A stretch of DNA of 64,000 nt from Oncomelania hupensis (GCA_036898135.1 CM072522.1:31797775-31861774), one strand, 5' to 3'. Positions 1 to 11,997 are shown, counted from the stretch's first letter. The notes: generated by a model not told the origin, from the sequence alone. Made by a program: numbers and translations.

Positions 1-176
1 TCGTCTGACGATAGCAATCCTGGGCCACCACCTGCAGCCTTTGGGCGCATCGTCTGACGATAGCAATCCTGGGCCACCACCTGCAGCCTTTGGGCACATC
101 GTCTGACGATAGCAATCCTGGGCCACCACCTGCAGCCTTTGGGCACATCGTCTGACGATAGCAATCCTGGGCCACC
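1..176. repeat. 49-bp minisatellite, left edge of window
   Basis: Three full units and a partial fourth begin at 1, 50, 99 and 148, nearly identical apart from one base near each unit end. The array runs off the left edge, so its full length is unknown. No coding potential is apparent. Confidence 0.95.
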
Positions 177-409
177 GGGGATGTAGGAGAAAGGACCTAG
201 TGCTTGTGGGGTGTATTTGTGTAGTCGGCACTCATTCGTCTAGAACATGAGTGTCGGGATCTTTAAAAGTCATTGCGATGGAATGCGTGCGTGCCCAGAC
301 AAGACCTCAGTCTATTTTCTCATCTGAAGGAGAAGTTTGGTGGTGACTGAGGGTCATGTTGTTGTTATATCAGTACTCTAGGCCATCAGAGTAGTGGCAG
401 TGTCCGAAA
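177..409. other. spacer without recognisable gene
   Basis: Single-copy-looking sequence between two minisatellites. It includes one diverged half-unit of the downstream 44-bp repeat near 345-409. No open frame or motif was recognised. Confidence 0.6.
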
Positions 410-835
410 GTCATGTTATTGTGGTCGTCAGAGTAGTTTGGCAGTGTCTGAGGGTCATGTTATTGTGGTCGTCAGAGTAGTTTGGCAGTGTCTGAGGGTC
501 ATGTTATTGTGGTCGTCAGAGTAGTTTGGCAGTGTCTGAGGGTCATGTTATTGTGGTCGTCAGAGTAGTTTGGCAGTGTCTGAGGGTCATGTTATTGTGG
601 TCGTCAGAGTAGTTTGGCAGTGTCTGAGGGTCATGTTATTGTGGTCGTCAGAGTAGTTTGGCAGTGTCTGAGGGTCATGTTATTGTGGTCGTCAGAGTAG
701 TTTGGCAGTGTCTGAGGGTCATGTTATTGTGGTCGTCAGAGTAGTTTGGCAGTGTCTGAGGGTCATGTTATTGTGGTCGTCAGAGTAGTTTGAAATTGTC
801 TGAGGGTCATGTTATTGTTATATCAGTACTCTAGG
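410..835. repeat. 44-bp minisatellite
   Basis: Nine units start every 44 bases from 410 to 762, with a partial unit at 806. Most are identical; the 762 unit carries a small block change. A short segment containing TATATCAGTACTCTAGGCC flanks the array on both sides (about 367-384 and 817-835), so the array grew inside a duplicated sequence. Confidence 0.95.
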
Positions 836-959
836 CCTTTAATAAATACGACACTGGAAAAGTTATATCAGTGAGAACATTAACCACAACACAGACTGCA
901 AAACTCTATGGCAGAAAGTTAAAAACATTAAACAGGGATACTGCCCAGCTGAAAGGCCT

Positions 960-2516
960 CTGTGTGTTGACGGCATTAAAACCAAATCTGACAAAGAAAA
1001 TGCAGAAGTTATGGCCTGCGTGTTTGCCCAGGCTAGCCAGACTGATTCCTTGGCCCCAGGGCTACAGAATTATCGTAAGATTGAAGAAATGAAATATGTC
1101 GACCCGGCTCCTGCCGACGACTTGCCTTTCAACCGAGTTTTTAACATGCTGGAGTTTGAACAAAACATTCAGTACGTGAGGAGTGTAAATAAGGCCACAG
1201 GCTTGGACCCAATATCATATAGAATGATCGTTCACTTTCCACCTAAAATACGCCAAGCACTGCTGTGGTTGTACAGCTGATGCTGGGACAGTGGTGCTCT
1301 ATCTTCAGCTTGAAAACAAGCTACAGTGATCGCAGTCCTAAAGCAGGGAAAACCGCTTTCTGATCCGCGGAGCTATCGCCCTATATCACTCACGCCTCAC
1401 TTGGGCAAAATATATGAACGACTCATCAAATCACGTCTGGAATTCTATTTGGAGAAAAATAATATCAGGCGAGGTCGTGGTTGTGTGGATCACATAGTCA
1501 AACTGACGTCACACGTAAAGCGATCCCTTGCCAAGAACAAAACCACCATGGCGGCATTTTACGACGTAGCCTACATGGAGCGTACGATGCAGTTTGGCAC
1601 GCTAGGCTGCTACACAAAATGGCCAATATAGGAATCAGCGGAAGACTGTATAATTTTTGCAAAGCGTTCCTGGCAGGAACGTTCTTTCAAGGTCCGAGTA
1701 AGTTCTGCTCTGTAAGGCTCTAAGAGAACAGACATGGGGATTCCGCAAGGCAGCGTAGTGGCGCCGACAATGTTCGCCATCATGCTGCATGATATTGAGA
1801 CGATACCACTCAAAAATGCAAAATCAGTAATGTACGCAGATGATCTGACTTTGTGGACAAACGAACATTTCAGAAACTTGAAGTCCCAGTATGTGACCAG
1901 AATTATCAGATATCGCTTTCAAGAGAATGTAGATATGATTGAAAGCTAAATGCGAAAGAATGGCTTTGAACTAGCAGCCGACAAAACGGTCTTCGTGGTG
2001 TTCAACAGAAGCAGATTCGACAGACGCGATCTTTTCATTAACAGTAACAATTGTACGATTTTCCCGTCAGCACAGGTGAGGTTCTTGGGGCTTGTTATTG
2101 ATAAAAAGCTGACATGGACCGATCACATCAAACACCTTGTCACAAAAACAAATGCAGTGTGGAATCTGTTGAAAATCCTGAAAAACACAGAAGGTGCAAA
2201 CCACAAACAGAACATTGTACATGTGATCGGCGCTTTGGTGCGGAGTCGACTGTCGTATGGTCAGGAGGCTTTCTTCTCCGCCAGTGTTTTTACTCTGGCC
2301 AAACTGCAAATAAAAGAATGTAAATTCTTGAGATATGCCTTAGACGTTCCAAAAAACACCCCACAGGAAGTCATTTATAGAGAAGTCGGCTGGTTGCCTC
2401 TGGAAATTAATAGAAAACTCATGGTCAGTCAGTACGTTATAAGGCCAAACACTGTCTTAAACTCCACTCCCCTATACGCTCAATGTGTCCGGGGACACAA
2501 ATTTAATAAAAAATAA
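960..2516 (+). pseudogene. LINE reverse transcriptase, broken
   Basis: Polymerase domain of the retrotransposon. Readable blocks in order are NKATGLDPIS (about 1190-1225), SYRPISLTPHLGKIYERLI (about 1370-1430), GIPQGSVVAPTMFAIMLHDI (1734-1797) and the catalytic box MYADDLTLW (about 1831-1857). The blocks lie in different frames. A TAA at 1947-1949 separates two segments that are otherwise in one frame. The ATG-initiated segments have no significance of their own. The catalytic Asp pair is preserved, but the protein cannot be made as it stands. Confidence 0.8.
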
Positions 2517-2583
2517 TTAAAAAAAATAAACTCCACTTCTGAAGAGCTTGACATCAGTTTTGACAACAGGCTTGACCCTGTAA

Positions 2584-3530
2584 ATGCCAATAGAAAACGG
2601 ACTCGACGCAATGACAGAATCTATAGCCAATTACACAGATGAAATCTGTAATAAGGCGAATGTAAGCAGAAACCAAATTGTTCAAGTAACCACATATCCT
2701 TTTCGGCCTTTGCTGATGGAACGTGCCAGCATCAGCTGCGACCTAGAGCCCTGTGGGTTGTCCAAACATCAACATCATTTATTGTTAAGTAATATAGCAA
2801 AAACAAGAATAAACTCTGAATTTGGCTCCGCCCTCCAGATCTATACGCATGGGTCTAAACTCGATAACGGCCATGTTGGGTGTGGTTTCTATATACCCGT
2901 TCTAAACGTGACAAAACAGTACCGTCTTAATGATAGTATATCAATATACTCCGCAGAACTGTACGCCATCCTTATGGCAATAACTTACGTTACAGATCTA
3001 CCTCATAGCATACTAAATGTTGTGATTCTGTCAGATTCTTCATGTAAGTCTGCCCTCCAAGCCCTGCAGAGGCCGACGTCAAACAGAAAAAAAAATTACA
3101 ATCGACCCACACACGTTAATCCATCAGCTGTTCTTCAGGGGCTGTATGCAGTGGATCCAGAGTCACGCCAACATTGGTGGAAACGACAAGGCAGACGAGG
3201 CGGCCATGCAGGGAGCCAGCTTACTTTCGGTTACCACAAACATTGGTCTCACAGTCAGTGAAGCCACAGCAAGGTTAAAGAGAGCAGCCACGGAACTATG
3301 GGGTGAACAATACAGAAAGCTGGCTGCGGCGAGGGACTCGATTGAACCGGACATCAGCAGCAAAGGAACCTTTCCAAACCTCCCACGGGAACTACTACCA
3401 CTGTTTTATCGTCTCAGAGCTAAAAACCTACAAGACACGTTTTATCCGACACACATGTACATGCAGTCAACCATTGGATTATTCCCACATCATGAAATGT
3501 GACGCTCTAGTTGGATCAAGGACGTCAGTG
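2584..3530 (+). pseudogene. LINE RNase H domain and C-terminal zinc knuckle, broken
   Basis: Continuation of the same LINE. The RNase H fold is recognised by YTHGSK (first Asp position replaced by His), SAELYAILMAI, LSDSSCKSAL and, in a second frame from about 3146, QSHANIGGNDKADEAA. A third frame near 3440-3510 carries a Cys-Cys-His-Cys-like cluster (CTCSQ...HIMKC) typical of these elements' C-terminus. At least two frameshifts separate these parts. The Asp-to-His change would by itself be expected to harm RNase H activity. Confidence 0.75.
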
Positions 3531-3760
3531 TATAGGTTGGCCCGAAACCATGATATAGAAATAAATAGACGTTCTCTCATTGTGAGGCATCCAAGGCTGG
3601 GCTGGAGATTGGTCGTCGCCTTCTTGAGGGAGGCTTTGGAGAGCAGCATTGGTGGTTTAGTGTAGGGCTCTGTGCGGAGGGACAAGTGTGTGGAAGAGGG
3701 TTGGGATATTCAGTGACACACTCTTTTGCCATGTTAAATTATAATTATAATTATACATTT

Positions 3761-4480
3761 ATTTTCTTCGGGTCAGCAAAGAAAACATTGGCCTCCTTTC
3801 AGTGAAAACAGTTCGGTGCCATGAGGGGAAGGAGAAAGGGTGGGTGGAGTGGGGGGGAAGGGGAGGGGATGAGGAGAGAGGTTGATGACGGAGCCAGGAA
3901 CGTGAGGTAGTCGAGTGTGTGTGAAGATGAAACATCAGTGTGCAGTCGCACAAGACTCGAGACTTTTAATTTTAAATTGTCATTGCTATTTTATTGAAGT
4001 AGATCTATATACTTTTATCTTTTTATGTTTATCTTTTTGAAAAATGTATATTGTTATGAGGTCTTAAGCAAGTTATATTGCCCTTTCTAAATAAGTTCTT
4101 TTCCCTTGCTTGGAGTTTTATAATAAATTTGTTTGCTTATACACGTATATTGTTTAACCAAAAATGCGTGTTTCCAGAGAAATGAGTAATTTGAAATAAC
4201 AGTCTTACCACTGTATTTGTGTCGTTAAGTTCATCTTTGGGGGGGGGGGGGGGGGGGGTAACCAGTACATTTATTTTTCTTTAGACCTGACTAAGTTGAA
4301 TAAAGATTATTTATTATTACTGTACAGTCCAGTATTATGTTTGTGGGCGACGTTGTCCTGTCTTTTCCGCGCTATCCGTGCTGTGGGAATGATGTTGCGG
4401 CGGCGCCTCCATGACGGCGATGTTCATGGTTGACATACAAGTATCGCTCGCCGCTACAATAAATGAACTAATCTAGCTTT
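3761..4480. other. AT-rich spacer, no gene seen
   Basis: No convincing coding region. The stretch includes a 20-base G run at 4239-4258 and AATAAA-like motifs near 4120 and 4300 that could mark ends of old retroelements. Nothing else was recognised. Confidence 0.5.
4239..4258. repeat. poly-G tract, 20 G
   Basis: Uninterrupted run of 20 guanines. Such runs are prone to length error in assembly and can form G-quadruplex. Confidence 0.95.
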
Positions 4481-4501
4481 GATTGATTGATTGATTGATT
4501 T
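4481..4501. repeat. (GATT)n microsatellite
   Basis: Five tandem GATT units immediately at the left boundary of a dispersed repeat copy. Confidence 0.9.
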
Positions 4502-4502
4502 A

Positions 4503-5075
4503 TTGTTGCTTTAGGTCCAGCGGACTCTTCCGAGCCAAATCAGGACCGGACAACCCCCGATCCGCATAAAAGATCTGCTGAAACAACCCCAGTGGAAAAA
4601 TTGAACGCCCCCCACCGGTCAGTCACTTTACAATAAAGACATCCCACGCGGGGGACGGCTGAGGGTTGACCTCAACTACGCGAACCCCCGGTTACAAAAA
4701 CAAAATAGAATACAAACATCATTATAAATCATCAACAAAACACATACATATAAAAATGCCTATATTGCGAACTAATACAATCATAGGAAGCCCTAGTGAC
4801 CACCCGGCAGAAAGCGTCCAACACTCCCAAGCTGATCCAACAGACCTCATACACAAACAAGGAGTCTTGTCCAGGAAGAGTTTTCAAGAAAAAAGGTAGG
4901 TCATTGATCTAGCGAAGAAGAAGATAGTATAGCAGAGTGATAGGACAGAGCAGGAATGAGAAAGAGTAAATGAGGAAGACAGCGACAGTGGGAATTTAAA
5001 GCACTAAATTTCCATAAAGTGGGGATACTATTTATACTGAAAACCCCCGGCACTCCAACGGGGGTACTGTTGCCG
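4503..5075. repeat. dispersed repeat R1, copy 1
   Basis: About 560 bases that recur in the same orientation at 9750-10315. Shared landmarks include GATCCGCATAAAAGATCTGC, ACAATAAAGACATCCCACGC, GGAAGCCCTAGTGACCA and AGAAGAAGATAGTATAG, ending in a C-rich ACCCCCGGCA block. Divergence is roughly 10-20 percent by eye with small indels. No coding capacity is apparent. It could be a MITE, a SINE-like unit or a piece of a larger element. Confidence 0.85.
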
Positions 5076-5237
5076 CAGTGAATTTGTCTTGCCTACAAAG
5101 GAAAGACAGGTTTTCAACTGTGGCTTTCACTTTTCCCTTTATAGGTTTGAACAATCTACAGTGGCAAGATAATCTAGCTTATCTCTTACATTAATAAATG
5201 AAGTTTTTGTATGTATCAATGTGCTCGGGTAGTGTAT

Positions 5238-5300
5238 GTGTGTGAGTGTGTGTGTGTGTGGGGGGGGGTGTTTGTGGGTGTGTGTGTGTGTGTGTTTAGT
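5238..5300. repeat. (TG)n microsatellite
   Basis: Interrupted TG dinucleotide tract with an internal G run. Confidence 0.9.
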
Positions 5301-5964
5301 CGTACCCCTTGATGTCGTAGAGTGTACAGTTTGTAACCGATGTTTACGACATTGTGGGTTTTTATTGCATTGTATTGGTATAATTTACTCCTCCATTTGG
5401 TTTTGTACTGTGGTGGTTTATGTCTTGCTCTGTCACGTCACTATTTGTTTTATAAGTGCTGTCGTCGTTGTTGTTGTTATTATTATTATTAATATTATTA
5501 TTATTTAATTATTGTTGTTATATTAGGGTATATTCGTATGTAAATTGTAAATGTATGTATTTGTATGTATACATTTATAAATATGTTTTTAGATGTTTTT
5601 TCTGTATAAATGTATTATATAATTATGCTATATTGTTTTCTTCATTATGTTTATTTAAACTTTTATTGCTTCTTAATATTTCCCTTTCTCTTGAGCGACT
5701 GCTCAACGACGGGTTTTTAAATGTAATTTTTCGGCATACTTTAATTGTTCTTGATTTTTTGGATAGTATGTATACTGTGTGGGTGTGGGTTTATTAGTGT
5801 GTGTGAGTGGGTGTTAAAATTTTATTTATCTTTTTAAAATTGTTTTACCATGTGAGCCTTGTGGCCATTTCACTGCCTAAATGGCCATTCTACTTGTTGT
5901 AGGGCCCTGCAGTATAAATATTGAAATAAATACTGGAAATACAAATTCAGTCATTCACAAAAGG

Positions 5965-6026
5965 TGAGAGAGAGAGAAAGAGAGAGAAAGAGAAAGAGAG
6001 AGAAAGAGAGAGAGAGAGAAAGAGAA
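5965..6026. repeat. (GA)n/(GAAA)n purine tract
   Basis: About 60 bases of pure A/G on the plus strand, followed by AT-rich sequence. Confidence 0.9.
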
Positions 6027-6180
6027 TACAAATATTTTATTCCAGAAGTTCATGGTATCACCCCTTAGGAAGGTGTATACAAGAATTATAAACCAATAAA
6101 CATTGAATATATCACAACATACATATATATATATAGAACACAGGTTACGATACTGCTAGTTCCCGAAGTTTCATGGCTTT

Positions 6181-6866
6181 TGTTACACTCGTTGGTATTT
6201 TTTATTATTAGTAGTTGATTCAGCCCCAATGCTTGAATCCTGATAAGTGTAACTCGGATTCATTTATCCACGCAACCTGTTCACTCAGGAACAAGGCAGG
6301 AGTCGTCGTATGAAGTTTTCCAACTTTATTCAGCGTACATCAACAACTGCATAGTTATAATCGCTCAATCGCTTTTCACTTTCTCTCTTTCTTCAGACAC
6401 AGTGCATCAATTATATAGTTTTTATATACTCCAAATAACATCAGAACATTCCAGCGTGACGCATTACAACCAATCAAAAAAAACTTCGAAATCACTGTCT
6501 TACATCATACAACTTTCTTCATCATAAAAGAATCTCTCAGCTTCTAGTCGATCTATCTAAATGCTTCGACCGATAGTAAACAAGCAACCCTAGAGAATTC
6601 TCCAATAATATCCACCAACGAAAATTATCAACATTATACCAAGCTTCTTCTAACAACAACGCAAAATTAAATCAAAGGTACATACACTTTATTATTGCAT
6701 GCTTTGCAAAACAAAACGATCGGGTCTATCGTGCGCGTCTCAAACGTACTATCGTGCGCGTCTCACACGTACTATCGTGCGCGTCTCACACGTACTATCG
6801 TGCGCGTCTCACACGTACTATCGTGCGTGTCTCACACGTACTATCGTGCGCGTCGCAAACGTAACA
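6181..6866 (-). mobile_element. solo LTR, Gypsy family A
   Basis: Starts TGTTACACTC and ends CGTAACA, so it has the TG...CA ends of an LTR. It is flanked by the direct repeat GCTTT (6176-6180 and 6867-6871), the 5-bp target-site duplication. It matches the LTRs of elements A and A2 along its length, including the TTTATTCAGC block (reverse of a poly-A signal), in minus orientation. No internal region remains, as expected after LTR-LTR recombination. It differs from other copies by a 23-bp tandem expansion near its right end. Confidence 0.92.
6726..6863. repeat. 23-bp tandem repeat inside the solo LTR
   Basis: Six consecutive 23-bp units start at 6726, 6749, 6772, 6795, 6818 and 6841. Each contains CTATCGTGCGCGTCTCA with minor changes. 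Other family A LTRs carry one such unit at this place. Confidence 0.95.
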
Positions 6867-6954
6867 GCTTTATATAAATGAATGCATAATTTTCTAACAG
6901 TCCCTTCGTTGTCAGAGGCTAACAGTAGAATGAGACGTGTTGTACAAAGCATTT

Positions 6955-7265
6955 TATAATATTTTTTTTAACTGTTTCCTTAAGTTACTAACGAATGCAC
7001 AACAAAGTACAAAATGTAATTCATTTTTTTCTGCTGATTTACACATAGAACAAATAGTATCATTAACAGTATGCACTCTGTATCTATAATAGTGAACAAA
7101 TAATTCTGAAACACCAAACCTAAATTTTGTCAATACAAACTTTAAATGCTTATCAATATTTAATTGCAAAAATGTAGGTAGACTGTTGTGTTTCGAATCA
7201 CAAAACATATTACACATTTGAAAACGTTCACTATTATTTACATGCTCACTCCATATACTTGCCAT
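6955..7265 (-). pseudogene. C-terminal fragment of a LINE reverse transcriptase
   Basis: A 103-codon open frame. Its features resemble the end of non-LTR reverse transcriptases: KFRFGVSELFVH, then RYRVH, then a Cys-x2-Cys...His...Cys cluster (CSMC...HFVLCC). Nothing of the polymerase core was found beside it, so it is a small remnant. The family is not resolved. Confidence 0.5.
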
Positions 7266-7756
7266 GTACAGTCAATCAATCTTTGAGAGAGAAGCATTTG
7301 TAGAAACAAAAGGGAAAATCACATTCTATAGTGTCTACATTTTTCGAGGTTTTACATACTTATATACAAAATTCAATGTTAAATAGTATATCCTTAATGA
7401 ACTTATGATAAATTCCTGATGTCTAAAATAAACACCACATCAAATAATATACGATTAAAAATGTCTTACCGACGTCGCTTGCATGAAACACTGACACAAG
7501 TGATCACTCTCGCGTTTCACCACACTGCCACAGGACTTCACAACTGTGTATGACAGCCTACTAGCGTCAAAACCGAGAGTTGCCAGTATAAGGAGATAAT
7601 TGAAATTAACACGTTCTGTTCTGTTTAATTTACAGCGATACCGGTAATCCACAGTCTTAATTAATACTTATCAGGATTTGCCATGCCTTCCTAGCGCCAA
7701 AACTTGATAATTACAAATATCATGAGAAAATTACAACTATTGTAAGATAATTACAA
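7266..7756. other. spacer, no gene seen
   Basis: AT-rich sequence with repeated AATTACAA words close to the LINE tail at 7720-7760. No supported coding region. Confidence 0.5.
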
Positions 7757-9166
7757 TTCCTATCCTATCCTATCCCGTAACTCGGAGGTCGTAGGGGCAC
7801 CACAGATGATCGTCGAACCAGGCCACTCCATCTTTCCCTGTCATCAGTAACCCTCATGGCCTCGCTCAGTGTCAAACCAGTCCATTCTCGAATGTTGTCC
7901 TCCCACCTCTTTTTCGGTCTTCTTCTTCTTCTACCTCCTTGCACCGTGATGATCTTTGCAAGGCCTGATGATCTGGTGACATGGCCATGCCATCGGAGTT
8001 TCCGTTTCTTCACCACTGTCATCGTGTTGTCCAATGGCTTGTCTGATGGTCTGTCGGACTTCGTCGTTGGTGATGTGCTGGATATAGAAAATCCCTAGAA
8101 GTCTTCTGCAGCACATCGTCTCCATGCTTTGTATTCTTCGTTGTAGATCTGCTGTGAAGGACCATGTTTCGCAAGCATGTCGAAAGATGGAGATGACAAG
8201 GGAGCGTAGCAGTCTTACCTTGGAATGTAGACTGATGGTCCTGCATGTCTTTCCAAGTGGACTTCAACCTTGCCAGGGTAGCAGTTGTTTGTGCGATCCT
8301 GGAGAGGACCTCCTGTCAGGACCCATTGTCTGATACAATGGCTCCTAAATATTTGTAGCTATGCACTGTGTTGAGGGATTGTTCTTGGACTTTGATGCCC
8401 TTGTTGATGCCTTTGGTGTTGGTGGTCATCATTTTGGTCTTATCTGCACTTATTTCCATTCCATAGGCTCTGGAGGTAGTGTCAAGCCTCTGTACCAGCT
8501 GTTCAAGTTCTTGTTCCTTTCCAGCCAATCCATCAATCCGCAAAACGAAGGTTGGAGATTGCTCTGCCCCCTATGCTAACTGTGCCTTCGTGATCTGCAA
8601 GGGCATCTGACATGATGCGCTCTAGGAAGATGTTGAAGAGTGTTGGAGAGAGTAGGCATCCTTGACGACACCGATTGTTGTTCTGAACCATTTCCCGGTG
8701 GCGCTGTTGTAGAGGACTGCACTGGTAGCCTTGTCATACAGGCTTTTGATGACTTCAATAATTTTAGGGCTGATGTTGTACACTCTCATTGTTGCCCACA
8801 GAGCGGCATGCCAGACTCGGTCAAACGCCTTCTTGAAGTCTGTGAACACATGATATAGATGCTGCTGATGCTGTAGGTATTTCTTGCAGATTATTCTGAG
8901 GTTGAAAATCTGTTCAAAGGTACTTCGCCCTGCCTTGAATCCTGCTTGTTCTTCAGCTATGATTTGTTCAGTTTGGGGTTTCAACCTTTTAAGTAATATT
9001 TTCAGGAGGACCTTGCTGGGATGGCTGATGGTGCGGTAATTGTCACACTCCTGAGGGTTACCTTTTTTTGGAAGTGTGATGACAAGCGACTGGGTCCATG
9101 GTGTAGGCCACTCCCCATTCTGCCAGATCTTGTTACAGATAATGGTGAGTGCGTCAATCATCGCGC
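7757..9166 (-). pseudogene. 5'-truncated RTE-like LINE, copy 1
   Basis: Read on the minus strand, this covers the reverse transcriptase from ALTIICNKIWQNGEW through LPKKGN, AGFKAGRST, FKKAFDRVWHAALW and MEISADKTKMM to the arginine-rich tail GGRRRRRPKKRWEDNIREW and VPLRPPSYG. The 3' end carries the short tandem repeat CCTATCCTATCC (plus-strand view), typical of the family. The endonuclease domain is missing. Frames change near 8575, 8620 and 8100, and the FADD box lies in a damaged stretch around 8530-8570. Closely similar to the copies at 19111-33632, 34161-36295 and 36296-40686. Confidence 0.88.
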
Positions 9167-9749
9167 ACCCACTAGACCCGGTATATATTCTCATCTGTAG
9201 GAGTAGGGGCGCAGTGTCACAGAGTACTTTCTTTTAGGTCCTTTTTTTGGGGGTAAGGGGGGGGTTGGTAGTGTGGGTGGGTGTGTTGAGTTCTCCAGGC
9301 TTTCAAGGGGCTTTAAACCGCTGCCTGTACAGGCTGCAGTGTTATCTCCTGAAATTCGATGCTTCATTGTTTTGTCTGTTGGAGTACACCACTGAACCAA
9401 CTGTTTCTCAGGGCATTGGGAACGCGTGGTCAGGTACAATCAGTGAGTCCAAAGATTGGTGCCACAAATGAAAGAAAAAAAAACACAGAAATAAAACATG
9501 AAATTTGTTTCTTATTCCAGGTATATGTCAAGGTCTATACAAGTAGCAAATAAATCAAATTTTAAATGTGTGTTTTAATCGACTTCTTCTGATTGTGAAA
9601 AATAAATGATGTTTTGTTCTAGTCAGACATTCTTCAAGTTTACTGACTGATTGGGTTATGAATCTTAATATATCAATGGGGAAGTGGTATGTTAGGATAG
9701 TGACGAAATACATAGAGTAATTGGTTAGTTAGGTATTCATTGCTTACAG
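9167..9749. other. spacer, no gene seen
   Basis: Contains a G-rich patch near 9248-9285 and a block (about 9295-9345) loosely similar to 10990-11035 (both hold a GTAC-centred CCTGTAC word and GCAGTG). This may be an old repeat. No coding region recognised. Confidence 0.45.
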
Positions 9750-10315
9750 GGTCCAGCGAACTGCAAAGAGCCGAATCAGGACCACAAAATCAAGACCACA
9801 ACTTGGCTGAAAGAGGACTCACCCTTGATCCGCATAAAAGATCTGCTGAAACAACCCTGATGGTAACACTGAAGGCACTCCACCAGCCAGTCACTGTACA
9901 ATAAAGACATCCCACGCAGGGGACGCTGAGGCTATACTCTAATTTATCAAACCCCCGTTTACAAAAATAAATAGAATACAAATATCAATTTAAAATATAA
10001 ACAAAACACATACTGTACATATAAATCTTAAACTGCGAAATAATAATATCATAGGAAGCCCTAGTGACCATTTGGCAGAAAGCGTCCAATATTCCCAAGC
10101 TGATACAACAGACCTCACACACAAATGAGGAGTTTTGTCCCGGAAAGGCTTTCAAGAAAAAAAGGTAGGTGACTGGTCTATCGAAGAAGAAGATAGTATA
10201 GTAGATTGATAGAACAGAGTAAGAATGAGAAAGAACAAATGAGAAAGACAGCGGCAGTGGGAATTTAAAACACTATTTATACAGAAACCCCCGGCAGCCC
10301 CAAGGGGGGGGGGGA
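9750..10315. repeat. dispersed repeat R1, copy 2
   Basis: Second copy of the repeat at 4503-5075, same orientation, with the same landmarks in the same order. It ends in a C/G-rich run (about 10290-10325). The left boundary matches at GGTCCAGCG. Confidence 0.85.
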
Positions 10316-10823
10316 GGGGGAGGGACATAGAAGTAAAGTCCACACAATCATCACACATCTCATAATAAAAATAAGGACATAGTACAATTTAAAAACAACA
10401 ACAACAACAAAAAAGTCATATGCAAAACACCCTTCACAATTGATAGATAGGTACACCTTTCTGGTGACAACACAGAGAACGAGAACAGGAACACCTTTCT
10501 GGTGACAACACAGACAAACAACATACACGCATACCATATTAACTCATTAACTAAGCCTCATGTTTCTATTTTAAAGAAGATTCATAATTATTTGCCTTCA
10601 TTATTGCGTTTTTCTCCTTTTTTAAAATCAAGGGTGTTCAATTTACACATTTTGATATGCGGATATGACGTAATATTGTTTTATTTCATGGTTTTATATT
10701 AACTGTAATAAGTAACTCAAAAATAGTACAGTAAAAACATAACGTAAAGATAATTAAAAACTACCACCTAACAATGACCCCTCTCTCTCTCCACCCCGCC
10801 CCTCCCCCCTCCCCTCTTTTTTT
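10316..10823. other. spacer, no gene seen
   Basis: A/T-rich, with a local duplication of ACACCTTTCTGGTGACAACA (about 10453-10512) and a pyrimidine-rich run (10778-10822). No gene recognised. Confidence 0.5.
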
Positions 10824-10975
10824 GTGCCAGAATTATTAGTGCGATAAATGTCGCACCATCGTACCAAGGTTGGGGCCTATGCAGGGTCAGGTCAGTTTTG
10901 TGCCAGAATTATTACTAAGATAAATGTCGCACCGTCGTACCAAGGTCGGCGCCCATGCAGGGTCATGTCATTTGT
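10824..10975. repeat. 76-bp tandem duplication
   Basis: Two adjacent units start at 10824 and 10900. Both contain GTGCCAGAATTATTA, ATAAATGTCGCACC and GTACCAAGG, with about ten substitutions between them. Confidence 0.9.
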
Positions 10976-11997
10976 GTGTCGGCACTCCAGGCCATCAATA
11001 GGCTTTGAACCATTACCTGTACGGTCCGCAGTGCAACCGCTTACCATTCAACACTTATATTGTTTTGCCATGGGGCGTACATCACTGAGTCAATGTTTTG
11101 CCACGGCATACATCAATGAGCCAACTCCCGCTCTCCGCTGTTACAGGAGTGTTGAAACAAGGTAAGATAGATAATAGGAACCGAATCAGAAAAATAAAAT
11201 CGATAGAGTACCGAGATAAAATGTTAACAAATGATCCGTAGATGGTATGTGATTAAACAAAGCAGTATCAGGTTAAAAAATAAACAGGCTTTGATCATTG
11301 AGAACTCTAACAAGATAACAAGATATTTCAAACGTGAAACACATAGCACACATAGGTGAAAGGCAGCGTTTTCAAAAAGGGTCAATTTTCTGGGCGATGT
11401 TAGACTACCGCTGGCTCAATTTATCCTACAGAAGCAAACTAACAGCACGGAATGACAAGCCAATACCTGAAATATTTGCAAGTAAAAATATCAACATCGG
11501 TTCAGCCAATTTTGAGATGAAACGCTTAACGTCTTTATTGTATAATTGACTTCAGCGACCTTGACCTTTGAGGGCGAGCAAAGACGAATGGCCCAAAGGT
11601 GTGAGATTCGGCTGAAGTGTCTCCATGGTAACAATAATCATAATGGGTTCTTAAAACAAGGCAACAAAAGTTTTAAACTAAAAGGTTGAATGTGAAGCGA
11701 CGGACCGACCAACCAACTGACTAACAAACGGACTGCCGAGGAATCAAAGACCATGAGTTGAAGTCCCGAATATGGAGAAGAAATGTTTTTAACACAAAAT
11801 TAAAAAAACAACACACACACACACACACACACAGAGGCACGCACACACAAAACCAACATAAAAATCGGCTCAGTCATTTCTCAGATATAGAGGAACTGTA
11901 AATGTTTAACCAAGAACTGACCACAGCGACCTTAACCTTTGAAAAAGAGCAAATACGATGGCTCGTGAAGCTGGCCACCAACCCAAGTAAATGTTTC
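10976..11997. other. repeat-derived spacer
   Basis: No gene recognised. It includes CAACCGCTTACCATTCAACA (11033-11052), which recurs at the borders of the 63/97-bp minisatellite, a (CA)n tract at about 11810-11834, and a stretch with GACCTTGACCTTTGA followed by a GACGGACCGACC-like end (11560-11720). That last stretch resembles the repeat at 14860-15600. Confidence 0.5.

Larger units (their letters stand above)
840..3760 (+). mobile_element. decayed LINE with RNase H, I-superfamily type
   Basis: A 5'-truncated non-LTR retrotransposon. It lacks an endonuclease domain and begins just upstream of the reverse transcriptase. The order RT, RNase H, then a C-terminal Cys/His cluster is that of RNase H-bearing LINEs (I, Nimb or Ingi groups). 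Several frameshifts and stops break the frame, so it is a dead copy. The 3' end is AT-rich, near 3730-3760. The exact clade is not resolved. Confidence 0.8.
5076..6180. other. AT-rich spacer with microsatellites
   Basis: No recognisable gene. It contains a (TG)n tract (about 5238-5300), an (ATT)n tract (about 5470-5512), a purine GA/GAAA tract (5965-6026) and a short (TA)n at 6122-6134. Open frames here are low-complexity translations of those tracts. Confidence 0.6.

Noticed and set aside
1..176. Possible CRISPR-like array from regular repeats at the window start and at 410-805
   Set aside because: Units are directly adjacent tandem repeats without unique spacers, and the window is eukaryotic.
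4666..4899. 77-codon frame in the dispersed repeat
   Set aside because: Not preserved in the second copy at 9900-10140; no domain.
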